A stretch of DNA of 5,615 nucleotides, from contig DXXQ01000159.1 in NCBI GenBank assembly GCA_019416265.1, forward strand, positions 1 through 5,615, read 5' to 3'. Origin of the DNA: Clostridiales bacterium. Its GTDB lineage: Bacteria > Bacillota > Clostridia > Lachnospirales > Lachnospiraceae. Under the pieces are notes generated by a model that had not been told where the DNA came from, searched no databases, and worked only from the letters and a program-made list of their open reading frames with translations. Positions 1 through 5,615 of this stretch are shown here, one piece after another (position 1 is the stretch's first letter; every line of letters starts with the position of its first letter). A program made the position numbers and the translations under genes.

Positions 1-3000
1 AAAATTAAAAACACAAAGAAGGGCATGGCGAAGAAAACGCTGAGCATTTCTCTTGCTGTTGCAATGCTGGCTACTTCTAATGTGCCGGTATGGGCTGCTG
101 AGTTTACTGATGGAACAGACGCAGCGTTTACATCTGAAGCAGTTGTTGAAGATGCCACTGAAGTAGTTGAAGAAGCTCCGGTTGTGGAAGAGGAAGAAGT
201 TACAGATGCGTCTATTATCACAAATGAAGGTGATATTACTGTAGATTTGTCAGTAGATAAAACAAGCAAACTTTGGGGAACTGAGAATACTCCAGACAAA
301 GATAAAGTCACCTTTAAAATTAATGGTACAGTAACAAAAAATGGTTCTGCTTTAGATAAATGGCAGTGCCGTTGGCTTGATGAAGATGGTATTGCAAGAG
401 TGAGCAACTCTAATTGTGATTCTGCAGATGATATGGGATTTCTTGCTACAAAAGATTTAGCAGGTAAAAAACTGACTCTTTATGTATATGATGTCGATAC
501 AACTGGTCAGAGATTATACGATATCAATACAGGAATTACTGTATCCGTTGAAAAAAGATTATTAACTTCAGCTACTTTTACAAATGAGAGTGCTGTTAAG
601 GATCCTGTATATGATGGATTCGCTCAGACAGTAACTGTTGCTCCAACATTTGACGTAACAGACGAGCTTGGTGGAGCTGTTGCTGAAACAGATTACACTA
701 TTGCTACTACAACAACTGCTACAAAAGCAGAAGATGAAATTATTGCGACAATTACAGCAAACTCTGACTCTGCATATGTAGGCAGCGTTGACCGTAAAAT
801 TGCTAAAATTGAGAAGAGAGAGATTACCAATGATAATATTAAGGAAAACCTTGTTGCACATGTAGAAAAGGGCTTAGTTTATCAGTATACTGGTAATACA
901 ATCAAAATTGATAAAGCAAAAGCTACTTTCGCAGAAACATTATCTACAGACAATGGTGACGATGGAAAATTAAGTGGTGCTGATTTAAGCAAAGCTATTA
1001 CTAAAGTGGAAGTTGAAACACCATCCGCTGTAAGTAAAAATGCAAAAGTATACGTTAATTTTGACGCTACTAAATTAGATAACCTTAATGTGACTGGCAA
1101 TAAATATATTGAAGCGGAAGAAACAGTTGAAATCAAAGCCCGTGATCTTTCTACAGCTGGAACAAAGATTTCTGTTAAAACTGCAAATGGTGTAATTCCA
1201 ACCGGAACAACGGTAGAAAATTTAGTTCCTAATTATTTAGATATCAAAGGTGCAGAAGGTGTTGACTTAAACCTTACAAAAGGCGTTGACTATGTTATTT
1301 CTGCAGTTGATGCGTCTGGAAAAACTGTAACAGTTTTAGATAAAGCAAGTACATATACAATTACTGTGAAAGCAGCTTCTTCAAACTGTACAGGTGAACA
1401 GTCTTTCAAAGTAGAAACAGCAGAAAAAGTTTTAACTGATGTAGTTACTGAAAAAGGTGACAATTTCAGCTATGAATACACAGGCGAAGAAATCAAACCT
1501 TCCAAGGACGACATGGGAGCTTTAACAGTTACAGGAAAAGATGTTAGTGACTCTGAAAAAACAGAGACTGTACCGAAAACAGACTATGAAATCGTTGGGT
1601 ACAATAAGAACATTAATGCATGTAGCTATGATGGAAGTCAGATTAAAAAAGAAGCAACCGTAACTGTAAAGATTAATGCAGGTAACTTCAAAGGTTCTAC
1701 ATGTGTAATTCCATTTGTTATTAAACCTCTGGAAGTAAAAGAAGTGAAAGCTCCTGAAACAATTTCCATTAATAAAGGTATTACAAAACCAGAAGAATAC
1801 AAAGTTCCTGTTACAGTTATCGCTAAAGATTCTACAGGAAAGAGAGCGGTTACTCTTACAGATGCAGATTACACTGTGAAATATGTGTTTGTAGATAAAG
1901 ATAATAATGAAAATGATGCTGAGAATGAAATCCATGACAAAATCAAATCAACTGTTACAGTCACTAATACAAACTACATCTTAGGAACAACAGATGGAAA
2001 AACTGTAACAAAAGATGCAAATGAGACAGAAATCGTAGCTAAAAAGCTTACCGATTCCATGGTTGTTATCACTCCTGATACATACAAATACACTGGTGGT
2101 AAGATTACTCCTACTTATGCAGTAGTAGACGGTGCACTTGTACTTTACAAAAAAGGTGAAGTAGCAGACGACAAGGCTGAGTATGAGGAAGTAAGCATCA
2201 CTGACGCAGTTAATGTAGGAACTGGTAAAGTTACTGTTAAAGGTGTAAATGATTTATATTCAGGAACCGCTTCAGGAACATTTAAGATTACAGCTGCGAA
2301 AACAACAGATGTAAAAGTTACTGTTAAAGATCAGGATTATACAGGTCGTCAGGTAAGACCTCGTATGGATCAGTTCACAATCAGTTTAAATGGAAATGAT
2401 GTGAAAGATCAGTTTGATATTGTTTCATATGGTACAAATGTAGAGGCAGGAAAGGGAACTGTCGTTCTGAAACCAAATACAAAGAACTTTACAGGTGACA
2501 ATCTTACTGTTGAGTTTAACATTGTTAAAGAAAAAATTAGTGCTAAATTAAATGTTTACGACGCAAAAGGCTTTGACGTAACAGAACGCTATACAGCGAA
2601 ACTTAACGAAGATGGTACAGTAGTTACGGAGGATGCTGATGTTGCATTTACCTTTAACGGTAATGAACATAAATTTGCAAAGGCTGTCCTTTCTAATGTA
2701 AAAAAAGTTTCTGAAGATGGTGTTCCGACCACAGCGACTGTAGATGACCTTGAAATCAAATATGTAGATAACATCAGCGGTAAGAAAATTACAAATGGTA
2801 AACACAACATCGGATATATTTATGCAGTTGCAAAAGATGGTACAGGTTTTGCTGGTGCCGATACAATTGTAACAGCTGATGGAACAGTTATTAATGGCGT
2901 TGTTGCTAAAATGCCATTCTCCATTGAATCTGTTAAGTTTGTATCCAAGAACGTGTCTATCAAAAATGCAACTTATGCTGCAGGTCTTCCTGTAAAACCT

Positions 3001-4065
3001 GAAATTCTTATTCAGATTGGCGGAAGTACACTTGTTGAAGGTAAAGATTACAAAGTCACATTAAGAGCTAAGAAAGATAGCTCCACTGTTGAGAATGTAA
3101 CACCAACAGATGTAACAGTTGGAAATATCTACGGTGTAAAAATCGAAGGTATCAATGGATATGAAGGTTCTTTAGTTGCAACTTATAGCGCAGATAGAGC
3201 CAATAATGATAATGACGCATATGCCGATACATTAACATGGGGTGTAAATAAGAAGAACCTCAGCGACTGTGATGTAACTGTAAAAGACGGTGTTGCAACT
3301 GTCCTTAACGGATACCTTCCAGTAGCATCCACAGAGTACACAGTTAAGAACAACAACAATGGCACTTACACAATCACAGCTGAAAAACTGTCCAAAAACT
3401 ACACAGGTTCTGTAACAGTTGATGCTGACGGCAAGGCAGAAGGTGAAAAACCGGATGCTCCGATGATCTCTAAAGTTAATGTTGTTGGAAACAAAGCAAC
3501 TGTTATCCTTTCCGGTGAGTCTGAAGGTGCTGTAGGTTACGACTATGTGATCTCTACAGACAAAGACTGCATCAACAACAAGAACTATGATGATATCAGC
3601 AAAAATGTACTGAAAACATCTACTGACTTCAACTATGTAGGACAGGATGTATACTATGCATACTGCCATGCATGGAGACGTGGCGAAGATGGTAAGAAGA
3701 TCTTCAGTGACTGGTCCAATCCATATCCGTTCGCTGTAACTGCTATGACACCATCCCAGCCAAGGATCACAAGCGTGAAAGTAAAAGGTTCTACAGTAAC
3801 TGTAACTTATACAAAATCTTCTAACGCTGATGGTTATGACGTAGTTCTCGGAAGCAAGGTTGCAACTGTTGGAAACGAAAAACGTCCGGTAGAGTATGGC
3901 ACACTTGTTAAGAAGAACATCAAAGGCAATACTGTAACAGCTACCTTCAAGAACGTGAAGAAAGGAACCTACTATGCAGGTCTCCACGCATTCAACAGAA
4001 CATCTGAAGATGGCAAGAAAGTATTCAGCCCGTGGTCAAATGTAAAGAGAGTAACAGTTAAATAA
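1..4065 (+). CDS. Large secreted repeat protein with YTG/MBG-like modules and tandem C-terminal FN3-like domains (5' end probably outside window)
   Basis: Numbering is from the ATG at 25, which gives 1346 residues. Residues 1-24 form a signal peptide: basic start, hydrophobic core, cleavage near V-W-A|A-E-F. Residues about 38-61 are an acidic Glu/Val-rich linker. Residues about 66-180 are a beta-rich region with Cys115 and Cys131. From about 190 to 1130 there is an array of diverged beta modules, each opening with a Tyr-x-Gly motif (Y196, Y288, Y485, Y689, Y772) and closing with strands such as N-F-x-G followed by a Lys-rich linker. Residues about 1144-1240 and 1243-1346 are two FN3-like modules. 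The modules resemble the MBG/YDG families of bacterial surface proteins; adhesion or matrix binding is inference only. No LPxTG, SLH, choline-binding or C-terminal membrane segment is visible. The frame is open to base 1 and the only SD-like sequence (16-23) lies one base before ATG 25, too close to work, so the start is probably just upstream. Product class is fairly sure, role unknown. Confidence 0.85.
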   Translation, partial: KIKNTKKGMAKKTLSISLAVAMLATSNVPVWAAEFTDGTDAAFTSEAVVEDATEVVEEAPVVEEEEVTDASIITNEGDITVDLSVDKTSKLWGTENTPDKDKVTFKINGTVTKNGSALDKWQCRWLDEDGIARVSNSNCDSADDMGFLATKDLAGKKLTLYVYDVDTTGQRLYDINTGITVSVEKRLLTSATFTNESAVKDPVYDGFAQTVTVAPTFDVTDELGGAVAETDYTIATTTTATKAEDEIIATITANSDSAYVGSVDRKIAKIEKREITNDNIKENLVAHVEKGLVYQYTGNTIKIDKAKATFAETLSTDNGDDGKLSGADLSKAITKVEVETPSAVSKNAKVYVNFDATKLDNLNVTGNKYIEAEETVEIKARDLSTAGTKISVKTANGVIPTGTTVENLVPNYLDIKGAEGVDLNLTKGVDYVISAVDASGKTVTVLDKASTYTITVKAASSNCTGEQSFKVETAEKVLTDVVTEKGDNFSYEYTGEEIKPSKDDMGALTVTGKDVSDSEKTETVPKTDYEIVGYNKNINACSYDGSQIKKEATVTVKINAGNFKGSTCVIPFVIKPLEVKEVKAPETISINKGITKPEEYKVPVTVIAKDSTGKRAVTLTDADYTVKYVFVDKDNNENDAENEIHDKIKSTVTVTNTNYILGTTDGKTVTKDANETEIVAKKLTDSMVVITPDTYKYTGGKITPTYAVVDGALVLYKKGEVADDKAEYEEVSITDAVNVGTGKVTVKGVNDLYSGTASGTFKITAAKTTDVKVTVKDQDYTGRQVRPRMDQFTISLNGNDVKDQFDIVSYGTNVEAGKGTVVLKPNTKNFTGDNLTVEFNIVKEKISAKLNVYDAKGFDVTERYTAKLNEDGTVVTEDADVAFTFNGNEHKFAKAVLSNVKKVSEDGVPTTATVDDLEIKYVDNISGKKITNGKHNIGYIYAVAKDGTGFAGADTIVTADGTVINGVVAKMPFSIESVKFVSKNVSIKNATYAAGLPVKPEILIQIGGSTLVEGKDYKVTLRAKKDSSTVENVTPTDVTVGNIYGVKIEGINGYEGSLVATYSADRANNDNDAYADTLTWGVNKKNLSDCDVTVKDGVATVLNGYLPVASTEYTVKNNNNGTYTITAEKLSKNYTGSVTVDADGKAEGEKPDAPMISKVNVVGNKATVILSGESEGAVGYDYVISTDKDCINNKNYDDISKNVLKTSTDFNYVGQDVYYAYCHAWRRGEDGKKIFSDWSNPYPFAVTAMTPSQPRITSVKVKGSTVTVTYTKSSNADGYDVVLGSKVATVGNEKRPVEYGTLVKKNIKGNTVTATFKNVKKGTYYAGLHAFNRTSEDGKKVFSPWSNVKRVTVK
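610..3410 (+). repeat. Array of diverged Tyr-x-Gly beta modules within the secreted protein
   Basis: This is a protein-level repeat and is not visible as DNA repeats. Module openings read Y-D-G at residue 196, Y-T-G at 288, Y-T-G-E-E-I-K-P at 485, Y-T-G-G-K-I-T-P at 689, Y-T-G-R-Q-V-R-P at 772, and a weaker Y-A-A-G-L-P-V-K-P at 984. Closing strands carry F/Y-x-G motifs at about 251, 555, 745, 822 and 1126. The pattern of an aromatic-x-Gly opening, a D-Y-x-I/V-type middle strand and a closing strand before a Lys-rich linker is that of MBG/YDG-type immunoglobulin-like repeats. Spacing varies from roughly 80 to 200 residues, so some modules are missed or carry inserts. Boundaries are approximate. 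Confidence 0.6.
3454..4062 (+). repeat. Two tandem FN3-like C-terminal modules
   Basis: Residues about 1144-1240 and 1243-1346 align with each other. Each starts with a short Pro-containing linker (P-D-A-P and P-S-Q-P), then a strand pair of type V-x-V-x-G-x-x-x-T-V, then G-Y-D-x-V, then Y-Y-A-x-x-H-A-W/F. Each ends in the shared signature E-D-G-K-K-I/V-F-S-x-W-S-N. The fold is probably fibronectin type III or a close relative. The second copy ends exactly at the stop codon, so nothing follows that could be a sorting signal. The pair may itself bind the wall, a glycan or a partner, but this is inference. Confidence 0.65.
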
Positions 4066-4154
4066 TCCAAAAGATTGATTGACTCGTTAAACAATCCTGC
4101 TTGGATATGTTAAAAATGAAATAATCCATTTTGGGTGATTTATAAGATTCCTAA

Positions 4155-4187
4155 AAAAGTGTCCCGGCTCCCCGCCGGGGCGCTTTT
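4155..4187 (+). terminator. Intrinsic terminator after the large secreted protein gene
   Basis: The arms 4155-4168 and 4174-4187 pair over 14 positions, including two G-U wobbles, around the five-base loop TCCCC. The GC-rich core is flanked by an A run on the left (4153-4158) and TTTT on the right (4184-4187). The mirror-image A/T flanks could let it work in both directions, but no leftward gene abuts it. It lies 90 bases after the stop of the large gene and fits as that gene's terminator. Confidence 0.85.
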
Positions 4188-4197
4188 CAACATACAT

Positions 4198-4206
4198 AGA
4201 AAGAGG
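4198..4206 (+). promoter_or_regulatory. Ribosome binding site of the 100-residue protein gene
   Basis: The sequence AGAAAGAGG lies seven bases before the ATG at 4214. This is good Shine-Dalgarno spacing and supports that start. It begins only 11 bases after the preceding terminator hairpin. Confidence 0.75.
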
Positions 4207-4213
4207 TATATTT

Positions 4214-4516
4214 ATGGCGAATATTAGTCCCGATCTTTATCGTGGTTTAGAGTCTGATTGCAGAAAAATCATTGCTATGGTAAATAATTTTGCAGCAAAT
4301 GCAGAATATAAAGCATTGTTCTCTAAAAAACAAGCAGATAAACTTTCTATTGAACTTGGTAAATGTATAGGATGTGTTGATAAGGCAATAAAAGGTTTAG
4401 ATAAAACATCTCCTAAACGATCGTGTTATATGCAGTTACAAGAAGATTTAAATAATGCAGCGGTTAAACTACGGGTAGCTACAGATATATATTTAAAAAA
4501 AATTATTTTTTCATAA
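4214..4516 (+). CDS. Small helical protein of unknown function (100 aa)
   Basis: I do not recognise this family. The start is supported by a well-placed AGAAAGAGG and there is no in-frame rival. No signal peptide or membrane segment is seen, so it is probably cytoplasmic. The sequence suggests three amphipathic helices, at about residues 6-36, 37-64 and 68-97, separated by an F-S-K-K turn and a T-S-P-K turn. It has four cysteines (16, 51, 54, 71), with 51 and 54 forming a lone C-x-x-C; one such pair does not show metal binding. The last codons span a run of eight A (4495-4502) and then six T (4506-4511), giving L-K-K-I-I-F-S, so the end could be subject to slippage or small indels. It sits 27 bases after a strong terminator with no visible promoter between, so it may rely on readthrough. 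It may be a real small gene; a non-conserved frame cannot be excluded. Confidence 0.65.
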   Translation: MANISPDLYRGLESDCRKIIAMVNNFAANAEYKALFSKKQADKLSIELGKCIGCVDKAIKGLDKTSPKRSCYMQLQEDLNNAAVKLRVATDIYLKKIIFS

Positions 4517-4878
4517 AAATCAATAGATCACCAGCAAAATTGTTCACTTATAACAGTAAATAATGGATCTCTCTACACATTGAATAATGGTACATAGAAC
4601 AAGAATGTTTTATCGTAAATAAATCAACATCTCATTCTTAAAAAAGGGACTGACTATTTCTTTAAGTGCAAACTTTGTGCGATAGCTCCCATTTGTTATA
4701 CTTAATATTTTTGGAAATTTGCTCTCGCGAAGATAGTTCACAGCTATGTCGATTGTCCTTTTGAAGAAAAAATGTTACCAAAAGTGACTGGGGATTCAGC
4801 ATTTTTCATGAAAGATAATTTTAAGAATCCTTTCGTCTCATATTTACGGATTTGTTCCTGAATAGGGTGTAATATAAG
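4517..4878. other. AT-rich intergenic region without a supported gene
   Basis: All frames on both strands are broken often. The longest readable stretch, 4706-4861 on the + strand, has an ATG at 4772 for only 29 codons, with no convincing ribosome binding site. The region holds a 7-bp inverted repeat, AAGAATG at 4601-4607 and CATTCTT at 4633-4639, with no T run after it. It also holds a duplicated AATAATGG at 4559-4566 and 4583-4590, and a possible rightward promoter near 4675-4702. No tRNA, CRISPR array or insertion sequence end was recognised. Confidence 0.6.
4675..4702 (+). promoter_or_regulatory. Possible extended -10 promoter facing right
   Basis: TATACT at 4697-4702 matches the -10 consensus in five of six bases and is preceded by TG at 4694-4695 with one base between, the extended -10 arrangement. 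A poor -35, TTGTGC at 4675-4680, lies 16 bases upstream. No rightward gene follows before the hairpin at 4879, so any product would be a short noncoding transcript. In AT-rich DNA such matches arise by chance, so confidence is low. Confidence 0.3.
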
Positions 4879-4942
4879 AAATCTCCCATAGAAGTCAAGG
4901 TTTTCAATTCCTGACATTCTTTGGGAGATTTTCTGATTTTTT
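4879..4942. terminator. Long hairpin terminator between converging genes, probably bidirectional
   Basis: The outer arms 4879-4888 and 4922-4931 pair perfectly over ten bases (AAATCTCCCA with its complement). Pairing continues inward: 4890-4893 with 4917-4920, and 4894-4900 with 4910-4915 with one bulged A, leaving a nine-base loop. On the + strand the stem is followed by six T at 4937-4942. On the - strand the stem runs into a U-rich TTTCTTATATT. The leftward nuclease-type gene ends at 4955, 24 bases before the hairpin, so it is the likely main user. Rightward transcripts would also stop here. Confidence 0.75.
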
Positions 4943-4954
4943 ACAAGTGAAACA

Positions 4955-5615
4955 TTACAAGATCACTTCTTCTCTTTTTATACAGCAATTCTTCTTATAA
5001 AAAGCAATCCCATAGCGGATGGAACGCTGGTATCCTTCATTCTTAAATTCCCGGTCATATTCTTTCTCCGCAATCTGTTCAAGAGCTTCCTGCGCCCGGC
5101 TTTCGAGAGAGGGGAAATTCTTTGCCGTTTTAAATTCCATAAGTATCAATGGCTTTGTGACATCCAGACTGCGAATCAGCATATCGTAACGGCCGTCCCC
5201 GGACTCACGGTTGGACTTCACGATATGGCTTTTCATATTTGCCAGGATTCCCTCCATAAATCCGTGATAAAAAGCCTCTGCATTATCATAAAAACTGATG
5301 GTATCCTGTAAAAGTCCGGTCAGTTTTTCCTGAAAACCAGCAGCATTCCCTCCCAGAATAGCACGATAAAGAGGCGACAGGTCTTTCTGGCCCACAGCTT
5401 CCTTAAACCATCCGAGGACTTTTGTTTTGTAAATCTGGCACACCTCTTTATTGGGAATAGAAAGAGTTACATAAATCTGGTCATCTATCATCCTCCGCCC
5501 GGTACTGCGGAGATATCCCGTAAAAAACAGGAAGTTCCAAAGATTCTCATCGGAGCTGTAAATATCCTGATACGTGATGTCTTCATGTACCGGTTTTTCG
5601 ATGGTTCCTCCGGCA
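4955..5615 (-). CDS. AAA-ATPase-like protein with C-terminal PD-(D/E)XK nuclease-type domain, partial (5' end beyond right edge)
   Basis: The frame is open from the right edge to the TAA at 4955-4957, giving about 220 C-terminal residues. The ATG at 5491 is internal. Reading upstream of it in frame gives I-E-K-P-V-H-E-D-I-T-Y and then N-L-W-N-F-L-F-F-T-G-Y-L, which is typical of the end of the AAA-ATPase-like region (the PF09820 family type) before its nuclease domain (PF08011 type). Numbered from that internal Met, likely catalytic residues are E80 in the helix F-Y-H-G-F-M-E-G, D103 in G-R-Y-D, E119 and K121 in M-E-F-K, and Q139 in A-L-E-Q-I, so the active site looks intact. The C-terminus, with Y-G-I-A-F-Y-K-K, looks complete. 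The ATP-binding part is not in the window. The family is abundant in gut anaerobes; its cellular role is not established, and a DNA-related or mobile-element role is inferred from the domains. A terminator follows 24 bases after the stop. Confidence 0.88.
   Translation of the reverse strand, partial: AGGTIEKPVHEDITYQDIYSSDENLWNFLFFTGYLRSTGRRMIDDQIYVTLSIPNKEVCQIYKTKVLGWFKEAVGQKDLSPLYRAILGGNAAGFQEKLTGLLQDTISFYDNAEAFYHGFMEGILANMKSHIVKSNRESGDGRYDMLIRSLDVTKPLILMEFKTAKNFPSLESRAQEALEQIAEKEYDREFKNEGYQRSIRYGIAFYKKNCCIKREEVIL

Noticed and set aside
3232..3987. Long open frame on the - strand inside the large gene (and shorter ones at 568-861, 882-1136, 1522-1935, 2548-2810 and 3183-3365)
   Set aside because: They lie antisense to a clearly coding frame, give Cys/Ser/Ile/Phe-rich low-sense translations without domains, and are expected shadows of its codon bias.
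4079..4111. TTGACT at 4079-4084 and TATGTT at 4106-4111 as a promoter for the small gene
   Set aside because: The spacing of 21 bases is too long, the -10 match is weak, and no better hexamer lies at 16-18 bases.
4060..4128. Direct repeat AAATAATCCA at 4060-4069 and 4119-4128, plus short inverted pairs TCCAA/TTGGA and GATTG/CAATC between 4066 and 4105
   Set aside because: Short AT-rich matches with large loops or internal mismatches; no site-specific recombination gene or mobile element context.
4214..4516. Idea that the small helical protein is an Avd-like partner of a diversity-generating retroelement
   Set aside because: No reverse transcriptase or template repeat is in the window, the large protein does not end in a lectin-type variable region, and the sequence lacks recognisable Avd/S23 features.
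4526..4639. AAGAATG/CATTCTT inverted repeat as a terminator or operator
   Set aside because: A 7-bp stem with a 25-base loop, no T run after it on the + strand, and no associated gene.
4706..4861. Open stretch on the + strand, with an ATG at 4772, that looks faintly protein-like
   Set aside because: Only 29 codons from the ATG to the TGA at 4859, no good ribosome binding site, and no family match I can name.

Overview
The window suggests a low-G+C Gram-positive gut Clostridium relative, most likely of the Lachnospiraceae. This rests on the AT-rich coding sequence, the signal peptide style (a basic start, a hydrophobic core, then VPVWA|AEF), the repeat-built secreted protein, and an AAA-ATPase-like/PD-(D/E)XK protein of a type common in gut anaerobes. 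The genus cannot be fixed from the sequence alone.

Layout, left to right. (1) Positions 1-4065, + strand: one very large secreted protein. It has a signal peptide, an acidic linker, an N-terminal beta-rich region, a long array of diverged 'YTG'/MBG-like beta modules, and two tandem fibronectin-III-like modules that run to the last residue. No cell-wall anchor is visible. Its frame stays open to the left edge, so the true start is probably just outside the window. (2) Positions 4155-4187: a strong GC-rich intrinsic terminator. (3) Positions 4214-4516, + strand: a 100-residue, probably all-helical cytoplasmic protein of unknown function with a good ribosome binding site. It begins only 27 bases after the terminator. 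(4) Positions 4517-4878: AT-rich, with no gene I can support; it holds a weak inverted repeat and a possible rightward extended -10 promoter. (5) Positions 4879-4942: a long hairpin that can end transcription from both sides. (6) Positions 4955-5615, - strand: the C-terminal part of an AAA-ATPase-like protein with a PD-(D/E)XK nuclease-type domain. Its frame runs off the right edge, so an apparent ATG at 5491 is internal.

The rightward genes and the leftward gene converge on the hairpin at 4879-4942. I see no evidence that the three proteins form one pathway. The large protein acts outside the cell and the other two inside. I found no clear new biological system. The points most worth checking are the anchorless repeat protein with its mosaic codon use, the terminator placed directly before the small gene, and a possible small RNA in the 4.7-4.9 kb gap.
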